Positions 25,403-33,544 of a stretch of 64,000 bases of DNA are shown in pieces. The translations under genes were made by a program, and so were the position numbers. The stretch comes from Bacteroidales bacterium (GTDB taxonomy: Bacteria > Bacteroidota > Bacteroidia > Bacteroidales > UBA932), in contig JAEEXZ010000001.1 of the NCBI GenBank assembly GCA_016288055.1, forward strand, positions 39,765-103,764. The letters are read 5' to 3'. How positions within the stretch are numbered: position 1 is the first letter of the stretch; each line of letters opens with the position of its first letter. Under the pieces are notes generated by a model, which saw only the letters and a program-made list of their open reading frames with translations, was not told the DNA's origin and made no database searches.

Positions 25403-26962
25403 ATGCTGGTTTACGTTCATAGTGCAAAGTGCCTGGGCATCGAGGCCGTCCCCGTGACGGTAGAGGTAAATATCATCCTGGGCGTAGGAATCCATCTGGT
25501 AGGCCTGGCCGATGCCGCCGTAAAGGAAAGCCTCCTGCGGACGGTGACAGCCCTGCAGGCCAAAGGCTTCCATATCCCCGGGAAGAAAATCGTCATCAAT
25601 CTGGCTCCGGCCGACCTCCACAAGCAGGGGAGCGGCTACGACCTTCCCATTGCGCTGGGTATCATCGCCGCTTCCGGTCAGCGGAACCTGAAGGGACTGG
25701 ACAAGTTCCTGGTGATGGGAGAGCTGGGGCTGGACGGCGGTATCCGTCCGGTGAGCGGGACGCTTCCCGTGGTGGAACTGGCCCGGCGGATGGGCTTCCG
25801 CGGCTGCATCCTGCCGGAGGAATCGGCCCTGGAGGCGGTGGACTACGGCGACGTGGAGATTTACGGCGTGCGCACGCTGGAGGACGTCCTCCGGGTGCTG
25901 GAAGAGGAGGAAGACCCGTCGAATCTGCTCATCTGGAATACGGAGCTGTACCGGAAGTCGCTGGAGGCTTCCCGCAACCCGCTGCGCCCCTATATGGATT
26001 TTGCCGATATCATCGGCCAGGAAGGGGCCAAGCGCGGGGTGGAAATCGCCAGCGCGGGGCAGCACAATGTCCTGCTGGTGGGCGCGCCCGGAAGCGGGAA
26101 AAGCTCGATAGCGAAGGCCCTGGCAGGCATTCTTCCGCCGATGAGCCTGGAGGAAAGCGCCATCACCTCGAAGGTTTATTCAGTGGCGGGACGTTCGTCG
26201 GGCGGTCTGGGTTTTATCCGTACGCGGCCTTTCCGGGCTCCGCATATATCGGCCTCGAAAGCGGCCCTGCTGGGCGGGGGAAGCGGCGACAATATCCTTC
26301 CCGGAGAGGTCTCCCTGGCGACGAACGGGGTGCTGTTCCTGGACGAGTTCTGCGAGGCGCCGAAGAGTTCGCTGGAGGCGCTCCGGGGACCGCTGGAGGA
26401 CAGGAAGGTGACTATCTCGCGCCTCAAGGCGAAGGTGGAGTACCCGGCTTCCTTCATGCTGGTGGCGGCATCCAATCCCTGCCCCTGCGGCTACTACGGG
26501 GAGGGGGACCGCTGCACCTGCTCCCCCGGTCAGCGTTACACCTATATCTCCAAGCTCAGCGGGCCCATTATGGACCGTATCGATATCCAGCTGTGGATGC
26601 ATCCCGTGGAGACATCGGCCCTGGTCCGGGGCGGGAAGTCGGAGCCTTCGGCGGACATCGCGGCGCGGGTCCTGAAGGCGCGGGAGATTCAGCGGGAACG
26701 TTTCGCCGGAACGGGCATCTTCTGCAACGCGGAGATGAACGGCCCGCAGCTGGAAAAGTACTGTCCCCTGGACGAGACGTGCAAGGACCTGCTGGAGGGA
26801 ATTATCGACAAGTTGGGGCTGAGCGCCCGAGCCTACACACGCGTCATCAAGATAGCCCGCACCATCGCGGACCTTGCCGGCAGCGCCTACATCCGGCCGG
26901 AGCACCTTTCCGAGGCGGCGATGTACCGTTTCCTGGATAGGCAGAATATCCTGGAAATGTAG
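25403..26962 (+). CDS. YifB/ComM-family Mg-chelatase-like AAA+ ATPase
   Basis: The 519-residue protein begins with the ChlI-type N-terminal domain (GLADAAVKESLLRTVTAL, VINLAPADLHKQGSGYDLPIAL, 1-170). The AAA+ core then has Walker A GAPGSGKSS (227-235) and Walker B GVLFLDEF (about 305-312), followed by the MgCh-type segment with CPCGYYGEGDRCTCSPG and the C-terminal helical domain. ComM relatives act as helicases that extend heteroduplex during natural transformation, so a role in DNA uptake or recombination is the best guess. It is 3 nt from the preceding lipoprotein gene. The family is certain, the cellular role less so. Confidence 0.93.
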   Translation: MLVYVHSAKCLGIEAVPVTVEVNIILGVGIHLVGLADAAVKESLLRTVTALQAKGFHIPGKKIVINLAPADLHKQGSGYDLPIALGIIAASGQRNLKGLDKFLVMGELGLDGGIRPVSGTLPVVELARRMGFRGCILPEESALEAVDYGDVEIYGVRTLEDVLRVLEEEEDPSNLLIWNTELYRKSLEASRNPLRPYMDFADIIGQEGAKRGVEIASAGQHNVLLVGAPGSGKSSIAKALAGILPPMSLEESAITSKVYSVAGRSSGGLGFIRTRPFRAPHISASKAALLGGGSGDNILPGEVSLATNGVLFLDEFCEAPKSSLEALRGPLEDRKVTISRLKAKVEYPASFMLVAASNPCPCGYYGEGDRCTCSPGQRYTYISKLSGPIMDRIDIQLWMHPVETSALVRGGKSEPSADIAARVLKAREIQRERFAGTGIFCNAEMNGPQLEKYCPLDETCKDLLEGIIDKLGLSARAYTRVIKIARTIADLAGSAYIRPEHLSEAAMYRFLDRQNILEM

Positions 26963-26970
26963 TATCTTTG
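26963..26970 (+). promoter_or_regulatory. -7 element TATCTTTG of tsaE
   Basis: TATCTTTG starts right after the yifB stop codon and ends 4 nt before the tsaE ATG, the same spacing as for sufB and the 10620 gene. The message would have essentially no leader. Confidence 0.65.
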
Positions 26971-26974
26971 CAAC

Positions 26975-27394
26975 ATGAACCATGAAATCCGGATAGCGGG
27001 TCTGGAAGACCTGGACCGCGCCGCCAAGGCGTTCCTGGAAGCCATCGGGGACAATACCCTTGTGGCCTTCTACGCACCTATGGGCGCCGGCAAGACCACC
27101 TTCACCACCGCCCTTTGCAAAGCCCTTGGCGTCCGGGAAGACGCCATCAGTTCCCCCACCTTCGCCATCGTGAACGAATACCGCGGCGGTGCCGGAGAGC
27201 CCATCTACCACTTCGACTTCTACCGCATCGAACGTCCCGAAGAGGCCCTGGACATCGGCCTCTACGACTATCTCGACTCCGGCGCCCTCTGCCTGATGGA
27301 ATGGCCGGAAAACATCGAGTCCCTCCTTCCTCCCGAAACCCTCCGGGTCCACCTCAGCGTCTACCCCGACTCCTCCCGCACCCTCCGCTGGTAA
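26975..27394 (+). CDS. tsaE: tRNA threonylcarbamoyladenosine biosynthesis ATPase TsaE
   Basis: TsaE is the small ATPase that works with TsaB and TsaD to make t6A37 in tRNAs reading ANN codons. The 139-residue length is normal. The P-loop APMGAGKTT (34-42) is followed by SSPTFAIVNEY, YHFDFYRIE, and LMEWPENIESLLP, all standard for the family. It has its own promoter box overlapping the end of the yifB region. After its stop comes a long gene-free block. Confidence 0.95.
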   Translation: MNHEIRIAGLEDLDRAAKAFLEAIGDNTLVAFYAPMGAGKTTFTTALCKALGVREDAISSPTFAIVNEYRGGAGEPIYHFDFYRIERPEEALDIGLYDYLDSGALCLMEWPENIESLLPPETLRVHLSVYPDSSRTLRW

Positions 27395-27419
27395 TCCCTT
27401 CTGCCGGATCTTTTTTTGG

Positions 27420-27525
27420 GTGAGGTCGCACCTTGCCTGGGTAGGGTGTGGCTTGCCTGCGTGAGGTCGTGGCTTGCCTGGGCGAGGGGTGCCTTATGTT
27501 TGGGGAAGGTGTGGCTTGCGTTTGG
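27420..27525 (+). repeat. Degenerate 20-22-bp tandem repeat, block 1
   Basis: Five consecutive units (27420, 27441, 27461, 27482 and 27504) follow the pattern G-x-GAGGT-x-GTGGCTTGCCTGG. CTTGCCTG recurs at 27432, 27452 and 27473. The last units grade into the GTTTGGGGAAGGT motif of the next block. No gene is supported here. Confidence 0.75.
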
Positions 27526-27655
27526 GGAAGGTCTGATTTTAGTGGCGGGACCTTCCCCATTGAGATGCCACTGGAGAGCCCTGAGAGGCCGAACCCTTGG
27601 GGAAGGTGGCCCCTCCAAAAAGAGACCTTCCCCAAACATACCGTGGACCTTCCCC
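27502..27655. repeat. Six GGGGAAGGT sites in 22-bp-phased direct and inverted order
   Basis: Forward copies begin at 27502, 27524 and 27599; reverse copies (ACCTTCCCC) begin at 27550, 27625 and 27647. Same-direction neighbours are 22 bp apart (27502/27524 and 27625/27647). Both facing pairs (27524/27550 and 27599/27625) are 26 bp apart, with equal 17-nt loops, so each can form a hairpin. Confidence 0.8.
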
Positions 27656-27694
27656 AGAGGTGACGAAGATGGGCCGGTAGCAGGCAGTGATGTG

Positions 27695-27909
27695 GCAGGT
27701 GAGGGGCCGTGGCGCAGCAGGTGGGAAGCCGTACCGCTGCAGGTGGGCAAAAACCTTTGCCACCTGCGGCGCTGGAACGCACCAGTGCCCATTTTGCGTG
27801 GCAGGTGGTGCACAAAAATGCCCACCTGCGACAGTTTGGTGTTCCACCTGCGGCAGTATGGCGGTCCACCTGCGGCGGTTTAGTGTTCCACCTGCGACAG
27901 TTAGTGTTG
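27695..27909. repeat. 22-bp-phased GCAGGTGG/CCACCTGC array with four tandem 22-mers
   Basis: GCAGGTG occurs at 27695, 27717 and 27739, exactly 22 bp apart, faced by CCACCTGC at 27760-27767. A second facing pair is 27801-27808 with 27822-27829; both pairs have 13-nt loops. CCACCTGC then heads four perfect-length 22-bp tandem units at 27822, 27844, 27866 and 27888, with the pattern CCACCTGCGRCAGTTTGGTG. The stem at 27739-27766 extends to about 12 bp (GCAGGTGGGCAAA with TTTGCCACCTGC). Confidence 0.85.
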
Positions 27910-28302
27910 TAGGAGGGGGGATTTTTTGCCTCTGAGTGTATGATGGCGTGGGGTTGGGGTGTCTGGCATATGTTAACGAGAAGGGGCGGCTCCCGGTGGG
28001 AGCCGTGAGGAACGGACGCGAAGGTGGTTGGGGCGCCGGTGGGGACGGTCAGTGGGGCGCGAGACGCATCCGGCGCGTGTTGGTCACGTTTGCCGTGCCG
28101 GCAAATCGTGCCCTCGGCAGGAAACTTACGCCGAAGCGGTACCCCAGGGGGAACCTCACCCCACGCGCGGAGGGATGGTGGGTGCACACATTGATTCGGG
28201 GATGGCCGTGCCCCCCGGCTGGCGCCGGAAGAAGGTTGGTCCGTACGCGAAGGTCGTTTGGGGTGCGACGGCAGAAGGGGCGCGCCTGGGTAGGATGGGC
28301 AC
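27910..28302. other. Rest of the gene-free block, hairpin-rich
   Basis: No gene is supported. Around 27918-27950 the minus strand reads like the HSEAKN type of dispersed intergenic repeat. Perfect small hairpins lie at 27987-28005 (CGGCTCCC/GGGAGCCG) and 28089-28105 (TTTGCCG/CGGCAAA). Frames are open on both strands only because of high GC. Confidence 0.5.
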
Positions 28303-28332
28303 AAAAAACGGCAACCCGAAGGGATTGCCGTT
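28303..28332 (-). terminator. Terminator of the secG operon
   Basis: On the minus strand AACGGCAATCCC pairs with GGGTTGCCGTT around a TTC loop and is followed by six T residues. It begins about 25 nt after the secG stop. Confidence 0.9.
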
Positions 28333-28356
28333 AAGATTTCAATGAAAGGGGACTGA

Positions 28357-28710
28357 TTACTCAGCAGCCTCTTCGGGGTTCTCCTGGGAGATGGGGAAGG
28401 CGGGGACTTCGTCCTGGGCCTGCTCGGTCTCGTTCAGGATCTCAGTGGAGATGGCCTCGTTGGAACCTTTGTTGCTGCCGCCGCGGGCCACGAAGACCGT
28501 GGCGATGGACAGGACCAGAATGAAGGCGACGAGGTACCAGGTGGCTTTCTCCAGGATGGTGGCCGTCTGGCGTACGCCGAGGGTCTGGTTAGCAGAGGTG
28601 AAGTTGGTGGCGAGGCCGCCGTCCTTGCCGTTCTGAAGGAGGACGACCGCAATCAGGAGGATGGCTGCGATAATAATCAGAACAACCAGGGTAGTGAATA
28701 TTGCGCTCAT
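28357..28710 (-). CDS. secG: Preprotein translocase subunit SecG
   Basis: SecG is the small SecYEG subunit that assists protein export. The 117-residue product has two membrane spans (TTLVVLIIIAAILLIAVVLLQ and WYLVAFILVLSIATVFVA) with the conserved NGKDGGLA and LGVRQTATILEKATW loop between them. An acidic tail rich in Glu and Gln follows, a common extension in this phylum. It is the last gene of the minus-strand operon and is followed by a strong terminator. Confidence 0.93.
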   Translation of the reverse strand: MSAIFTTLVVLIIIAAILLIAVVLLQNGKDGGLATNFTSANQTLGVRQTATILEKATWYLVAFILVLSIATVFVARGGSNKGSNEAISTEILNETEQAQDEVPAFPISQENPEEAAE

Positions 28711-28727
28711 TTATTGATTATTTTTTA

Positions 28728-29324
28728 TTAGTCAATTTGGGACAATTTGTCAATAAGGGATGCAAAGTAAGCACTTTTTTCCGGAATATCCAAAATCAGA
28801 CGGGAATAAATGCGTTTGGCTTCTTCGTATCGGCCCTGTTCTACAAATATTTGCGCCAGCGTCTCGGTGGCGAAGCGCTCGGCGATTTCGGTCGTGTCTT
28901 CTTCCGGTGCGGCAACTTCCGGCTGCGGCTTTCCGGCCAGGCGCGAGAAAACGTGATCCGACCCTTCGCGCACTTTGTCGTACTGGGCCTGCGAGAAATA
29001 GTCTCCGCCCACTACGCGCACCGAGTGGACCGGCGCCTCCTCCTGCCGGGGGGCCGACGGCTCCATATATGCCGCCAGCAGGGCCGATGCATCCTTGTCC
29101 TCGCAGTTGACGCGCCGCCTGCCGCGTACCAGGTCCGAGAATTTCCCCCTGTCGGCCACATAGAGGGCCTGGGCGGCGAATTCTTCCTCGCTCCAGGCGT
29201 TGTCGCCCATGGCGAACATGCGGCGGCACAACTCCAGGCGGGCGGCGGAGTACCAGGGATACAGGTTCACCACCCCCGTGAGTTCGTCCAGCGTCAGGGC
29301 GTGTATGTCGATATGGCTTACCAT
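28728..29324 (-). CDS. TPR-like protein of unknown function between lptE and secG
   Basis: The 198-residue protein is soluble, without a signal peptide. The N-terminal part has LTGVVNLYPWYSAARLELCRRM, and the C-terminal end carries one TPR-like pair (ETLAQIFVEQGRYEEAKRIYSRLILDIPEKSAYFASLIDKL). The middle is charged and probably disordered. It overlaps lptE by 7 nt and lies 17 nt before secG, so it is made with envelope-biogenesis proteins. A protein-protein scaffold role is likely, but there is no direct evidence of function. Confidence 0.75.
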   Translation of the reverse strand: MVSHIDIHALTLDELTGVVNLYPWYSAARLELCRRMFAMGDNAWSEEEFAAQALYVADRGKFSDLVRGRRRVNCEDKDASALLAAYMEPSAPRQEEAPVHSVRVVGGDYFSQAQYDKVREGSDHVFSRLAGKPQPEVAAPEEDTTEIAERFATETLAQIFVEQGRYEEAKRIYSRLILDIPEKSAYFASLIDKLSQID

Positions 29325-29818
29325 TGGGCTACGGTTGCGTTGAAGATGTCTTCCACCAGTTTCTCGACGATGGTCTCGCAGAGGGTTCCCTGCACGGCGT
29401 CCAGGGACAGGGCGGAGTCGAAGTCCTCGTAGGCGCTGAATGACTTGTTGGTTACGTCGTCCTCGGGGTATTTCTTGTTGGAGAAGTCAATTTTGACGGT
29501 AACGGTGAGGCGGTTCTGGGCGGGCTGCTCGTCGGCCGTCACGGCGACGGCCTTCACGTCATACCCGGTAATCTCGCAGACCAGTTCCAGGTCTCCGTCC
29601 ACATCCACCTGCTCCAGGCGGGTGAGCTTGCGGAACTTTTCCTGCAGGGCCTCCGTCATGTCGGCCGACAGGGACGGATTCACGAGCAGGGCCTTGTATT
29701 CCACATAAGGGATGGTGATGGTGTTTACGTCGGCCTGGATGGAAGTGCCTGTGAAAGAATAGATTCCACAGGAAACGGCCAGCAGGGCCATCAGAACGAG
29801 GGGGACAAATCGCTTCAT
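29318..29818 (-). CDS. lptE: LPS-assembly lipoprotein LptE
   Basis: LptE plugs the LptD barrel that inserts lipopolysaccharide in the outer membrane. The 166-residue product has a lipoprotein signal (LLAVSCGIYSFTG) and the phylum-typical pattern YSFTG, TITIPYVEYKALLVNPSLS, then two beta-alpha-beta units ending in IVEKLVEDIFNATVAQW. Its ATG overlaps the stop of the sigma-54 activator by 4 nt. Sequence similarity to proteobacterial LptE is low, so the assignment rests on the Bacteroidota-type signature and gene neighbourhood. Confidence 0.85.
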   Translation of the reverse strand: MKRFVPLVLMALLAVSCGIYSFTGTSIQADVNTITIPYVEYKALLVNPSLSADMTEALQEKFRKLTRLEQVDVDGDLELVCEITGYDVKAVAVTADEQPAQNRLTVTVKIDFSNKKYPEDDVTNKSFSAYEDFDSALSLDAVQGTLCETIVEKLVEDIFNATVAQW

Positions 29819-31044
29819 TTCTTACGGTATTCGGGCGGAAGTTTGCGATAGAGGGTACGTTCGCTCATGCCCAGTTCCTCGGCGGCTTTCTTTCGGTTGC
29901 CGTGGTACTTTTCCAGGGCCTGGCGGATGAGGTCCTCCTCATTGCGGCGGACGCTCAGCGAGCCTTCCTCCTCCGGTTCTTCGCGGGTTTGTACATGCAC
30001 GATGGGCCGATGCGCGGAGAACTCCTCCTCGCCCTGCCACTCGGCCTCGTCCATGACGGGCGCGGCGTGGGTTGCCGGCGCAGGCAGTTCGCGGCGGTCG
30101 ATGCGGGCCTTCAGGGCGTCCACCTCCTGCTTGAGGTCGAAGATGGCCTTGAAGATGGCCTGCCGTTCGTCGGCGCTGAAAGAGGGTTGGGCCGATGCTC
30201 CCGCGGGCCCTTCGTACAAGACCGGGATCGGATCCCCCTGTTCGTGGGGCATCAGCGGCTGCAGGTCCTGGGCGCTGAGCTCGATGCGCTGGAGGGTGGG
30301 CGTGACCTTCACCGACAGCTGCGCCGTGAGGCTTTGCGTGAATCCCTGCAGCTGGCGGATGTTACCCGGCCAGCGGTATTGCTCCAGCAGGCGGATGGCA
30401 TCCGGCCGGAGGCTGATCTTGCACATGCCGTTCACCTCCGAGAAATCAGACGTGAACTTTCTGAAAAGCAGGTAGATATCTCCCTGCCTTTCGCGCAGGG
30501 GAGGGATGCGGATCTGGGCCGCGGAAAGGCGGAAATAAAGGTCCTCGCGGAACTTGCCGCGTTTAACGGCCTCGTACAGGTGGACGTTGGTAGCGGCGAC
30601 CACGCGGACATCCGTGTGCTCCACCTTGTTGGAGCCCACCTTGCGGTACTCGCCGCTCTGCAGCACGCGCAGCAGCAGGGCCTGGGACTCCAGGGGAAGC
30701 TCCGCGATCTCATCCAGGAAGAGCGTCCCGCCGTCGGCCTCCTCGAAATAGCCCTTGCGGTTGTCCACCGCGCCGGTGAAGGAGCCCTTGACATGGCCGA
30801 ACAGTTCGGAGTTGACCAGTTCCTTGGGAAGGGCGCCGCAGTTGACGACGAAAAAATTTCCCTGTCTGCGGGTACTGAACTGGTGGATGATACGGGCTAC
30901 GTTCTCCTTACCGACGCCGCTTTCTCCTTGAATGAGAACGCTTAGGCCGGTGGGGGCGAACTTGACAGCCGTCTCCAGCGCGTCGTTCAGCACCGGGTCG
31001 TTGCCGATGATATCGTATTTGTTCTTTAATGCTTGCAGGTCCAT
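29815..31044 (-). CDS. Sigma-54-dependent transcriptional activator without receiver domain
   Basis: The 409-residue protein starts directly with the AAA+ activator domain: Walker A GESGVGKE (40-47), the sigma-54-contact loop GSFTGA (87-92, Ser in place of the usual Ala), Walker B GGTLFLDE (105-112), and the sensor II-region segment RWPGNIRQLQ. A Fis-type helix-turn-helix ends the protein (KKAAEELGMSERTLYRKL). There is no N-terminal sensory domain, so activity must be controlled by amount or by a partner. It heads the lptE-TPR-secG operon, suggesting envelope-stress control. TAAATTTG lies 7 nt before its ATG. Confidence 0.92.
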   Translation of the reverse strand: MDLQALKNKYDIIGNDPVLNDALETAVKFAPTGLSVLIQGESGVGKENVARIIHQFSTRRQGNFFVVNCGALPKELVNSELFGHVKGSFTGAVDNRKGYFEEADGGTLFLDEIAELPLESQALLLRVLQSGEYRKVGSNKVEHTDVRVVAATNVHLYEAVKRGKFREDLYFRLSAAQIRIPPLRERQGDIYLLFRKFTSDFSEVNGMCKISLRPDAIRLLEQYRWPGNIRQLQGFTQSLTAQLSVKVTPTLQRIELSAQDLQPLMPHEQGDPIPVLYEGPAGASAQPSFSADERQAIFKAIFDLKQEVDALKARIDRRELPAPATHAAPVMDEAEWQGEEEFSAHRPIVHVQTREEPEEEGSLSVRRNEEDLIRQALEKYHGNRKKAAEELGMSERTLYRKLPPEYRKK

Positions 31045-31051
31045 ATCCGTG

Positions 31052-31079
31052 CAAATTTACTAAAAAATATGTATATTTG
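31052..31079. promoter_or_regulatory. Divergent promoter pair
   Basis: TAAATTTG on the minus strand (31059 to 31052) lies 7 nt before the activator ATG. TATATTTG on the plus strand (31072-31079) lies 35 nt before the ATG at 31115. The two -7 boxes are only 12 nt apart, so the promoters overlap. Confidence 0.6.
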
Positions 31080-31114
31080 TCCTTGCAGTAGAAACAATAA
31101 CTAATCTATAGAAA

Positions 31115-32752
31115 ATGAAAAAATCACTTATCTACCTGGCCGCAGCGCTCTTTGCAGTAGCCTGCGCCTCCCCTGAAAAGATGGCCAAAATGGCCGAGAA
31201 TGTAAAGGCGGAATGCAATCCCGCCGTTCTGGAGGTGGTGAACGGCACCATCGACGCCACCGTCTCCGTTACCTATCCCAAGGATTACTTCAATCCCAAC
31301 GTGATCCTGGAAGTGACTCCCGTCATCGTTTACCAGGGCGGCGAGGCTGCCATGCAGCCTTTCAAGTACCAGGGTGAAAACGTGAAGAACAACTACAAGG
31401 TGGTTGCCAAGGGCGGCCAGAAGGTCAGTGAGAAAATCCACTTCGACTATGTGGAAGGCATGGAGAAGAGCTACCTGGAGCTGCGCGGCAAGGTGATCGC
31501 CGGCAAGAAGAGCATCAATCTTCCCGCCATGCGCGTGGCCGACGGTGCCAATACCACTTATATGCTTGTCAAGCGTGCTGGTAACGTCGCCTACAAGAAG
31601 GACAACTATCAGGACGTGATCTCCTCCACCACCGAGGGCCAGATCAAGTACCTGGTGAACAGCGCCAATGTCCGCAACACCGAGCTCAAGGGCAAGTCCG
31701 TGAAGGAATTCCTCGCCGCCCTGGATGCCGCCGCGGCCGATGAGCGCACCACCGTCAAGAGCACCGAGATCGTTGCCTACGCTTCCCCGGAAGGCGCCGA
31801 GAAACTGAACAACAAGCTCTCCGACAACCGTTCCGCCAGCGCCAGCAAGGCCTGGAAGCAGGTTACCAAGGGCCACGAGGCCGCCGATCCCACCGTGCGC
31901 AGCGTCGGTGAGGACTGGGAAGGTTTCCAGCAGCTCGTGAACGAAAGCGACATTGAGGACAAGCACCTCATCCTCCGCGTCCTGTCCATGTACAGCGATC
32001 CCGCCGTCCGTGAGAACGAAATCCGCAACATGTCCCAGGTGTTCACCGCCCTCAAGGGCGAGGTTCTCCCGGAACTGCGCCGCGCCCGCCTCATCGCCAA
32101 CGTCGAGTATAAGAACTACACCAACGAGGAACTCATCGCCCTGCTCGCCAACAACGAGTCCGTCCTGGACGAGGAAGCCCTCCTGCGCGTAGCCTCCGTC
32201 ATCAAGGACGAGGCCCAGAAGGAAAGCATCTACAAGAAGGCCATCGAGCGTTTCGCCAGCGACCGTGCCCAGTACAACCTCGCCGTCCTTTACCTGAACC
32301 AGGGCAAGGATGCCAAGGCCGAGGCCGGCCTGGCAGAGGTGAAAGCCGCCGACGGTGACGTCATCAACGCCATGGGCGTTCTCGCTCTCCACAAGGACGA
32401 CTTCAAGACCGCCGAGAACTGCTTCCGCAAAGCCGGTACCGAAGAGGCCAAGGCCAACCTGGGCACCGTGCTCATCCTCACCGGCCAGTACGAAGAGGCC
32501 GCCCAGGTGCTTGAGCAGCCCCAGGGTTGCTGCCACAACAGCGTCCTGGCCCTCATCCTTACCGACCAGCTGGACAAGGCCCTGAAGACCGCCCACTGCG
32601 GAGATCCCAAGGTCTGGTACCTGAAGGCCATCATCGCCGCCCGTCAGGGCAAGGCCGCCGACGTGAAGGCCAACCTCGAGAAGGCCTTCAAGAACGCTTC
32701 CCTGAAGGAGCGTGCCGTGAATGACATCGAATTCGCCGGTTACGAGTTCTAA
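31115..32752 (+). CDS. OmpA-like/TPR lipoprotein
   Basis: The 545-residue protein has a lipoprotein signal (FAVACASP). An N-terminal beta-rich region (about 30-170) is followed by an OmpA-like segment (TEIVAYASPEGAEKLNNKLSDNRSASASKAW, near 225-255) of the type that binds peptidoglycan. The C-terminal half is TPR-like (RAQYNLAVLYLNQGKDAKAEAGL, GVLALHKDDFKTAENCFRKAG). It may link outer membrane and cell wall while holding partner proteins. Codon usage is strongly biased and GC-rich, hinting at high expression. The following LytTR gene starts 3 nt after its stop. Confidence 0.8.
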   Translation: MKKSLIYLAAALFAVACASPEKMAKMAENVKAECNPAVLEVVNGTIDATVSVTYPKDYFNPNVILEVTPVIVYQGGEAAMQPFKYQGENVKNNYKVVAKGGQKVSEKIHFDYVEGMEKSYLELRGKVIAGKKSINLPAMRVADGANTTYMLVKRAGNVAYKKDNYQDVISSTTEGQIKYLVNSANVRNTELKGKSVKEFLAALDAAAADERTTVKSTEIVAYASPEGAEKLNNKLSDNRSASASKAWKQVTKGHEAADPTVRSVGEDWEGFQQLVNESDIEDKHLILRVLSMYSDPAVRENEIRNMSQVFTALKGEVLPELRRARLIANVEYKNYTNEELIALLANNESVLDEEALLRVASVIKDEAQKESIYKKAIERFASDRAQYNLAVLYLNQGKDAKAEAGLAEVKAADGDVINAMGVLALHKDDFKTAENCFRKAGTEEAKANLGTVLILTGQYEEAAQVLEQPQGCCHNSVLALILTDQLDKALKTAHCGDPKVWYLKAIIAARQGKAADVKANLEKAFKNASLKERAVNDIEFAGYEF

Positions 32753-32755
32753 ACC

Positions 32756-33544
32756 GTGAAGGCAGAAGTTATACTGGACATCATCTTCTGCACCCTTGTG
32801 GTGCCGGGGATGATGTTCCTTTTCCCTGTAGGTGAATGGCTGGCGTGGCACGCGAACGGTGTCCTGCTTTACATTCTATGGCTATACGGTGTGTGGGTCA
32901 TGGGCCGCAAGGTTCTTGGCCCCATGCTGTTTCAAGGGGGAAGGGGAAGTAAGATTACCGTGGCGGGTGCCCTTTTCCTCATGACCGTGGTCACCTTCCT
33001 GATGTGCTTTACGCCAGTAGATTTTCCTTCTGAATCCGCCGTCCGCGTCGGGGAGCTTCCCCTGCATATCCGGGCGATCTGGATCCTGTATATCGCTGTC
33101 AACGCCTATGCCATCCCTGTGGGATACCTCACTTCCCGCATCCGTTCCCTCGCGGCCGTGAAGGAGGAAGACGAGGCCGAGGCCGAGGCGAGCGAAGCCC
33201 TGGAAATCAAGCGCTCGGAGGCGGAAAGCGTCGCCGGCGAGGAAATCCAGGTCAAGGCCGATTACCGGGTAATCCATCTCCCGCTGTCGGCCATCCAATA
33301 CATCGAGGGACGGAACAACTACGCATGTTTCCACCTGGACCACAGGCAGGACGTCGTATCCCAGATTGCGCTCAAGAGCGTAATGGATATGCTCCCGGAA
33401 GGGAAGTTCGTGCGTATCCACCGTTCCTATATCGTACCGCTGTGGCGCATTGAACACCGAACCTGCGCCAAGGTACATCTGATGGGAGTGGAGGAAAAAC
33501 TTCCCATCGGAAGAGCTTATAAAGATAACTTGAAAAATGCCTAA
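32756..33544 (+). CDS. Membrane-anchored LytTR DNA-binding regulator
   Basis: This 262-residue protein has four hydrophobic segments in the first 125 residues, a charged linker (EEDEAEAEASEALEIKRSEAES) and a C-terminal LytTR domain (VIHLPLSAIQYIEGRNNYACFHL region and KFVRIHRSYIVPLWRI). LytTR domains bind DNA with beta strands. A membrane-bound form with no kinase suggests direct sensing of a membrane signal. It starts with GTG 3 nt after the previous stop and overlaps the symporter gene by 8 nt, so regulator and transporter are made together. Confidence 0.88.
   Translation: MKAEVILDIIFCTLVVPGMMFLFPVGEWLAWHANGVLLYILWLYGVWVMGRKVLGPMLFQGGRGSKITVAGALFLMTVVTFLMCFTPVDFPSESAVRVGELPLHIRAIWILYIAVNAYAIPVGYLTSRIRSLAAVKEEDEAEAEASEALEIKRSEAESVAGEEIQVKADYRVIHLPLSAIQYIEGRNNYACFHLDHRQDVVSQIALKSVMDMLPEGKFVRIHRSYIVPLWRIEHRTCAKVHLMGVEEKLPIGRAYKDNLKNA

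Noticed and set aside
27822..27909. CRISPR array
   Set aside because: The period is 22 bp with the similar part and the variable part in one short unit, there are no unique 30-bp spacers, and no cas genes are present.
27354..28304. A 316-residue minus-strand open frame and several shorter plus-strand frames across the gene-free block
   Set aside because: The translations are Pro/Ser/Arg/His-rich with no fold or motif, they run through 22-bp repeats that change frame, they overlap tsaE and the secG terminator, and no ribosome-binding site or promoter fits.
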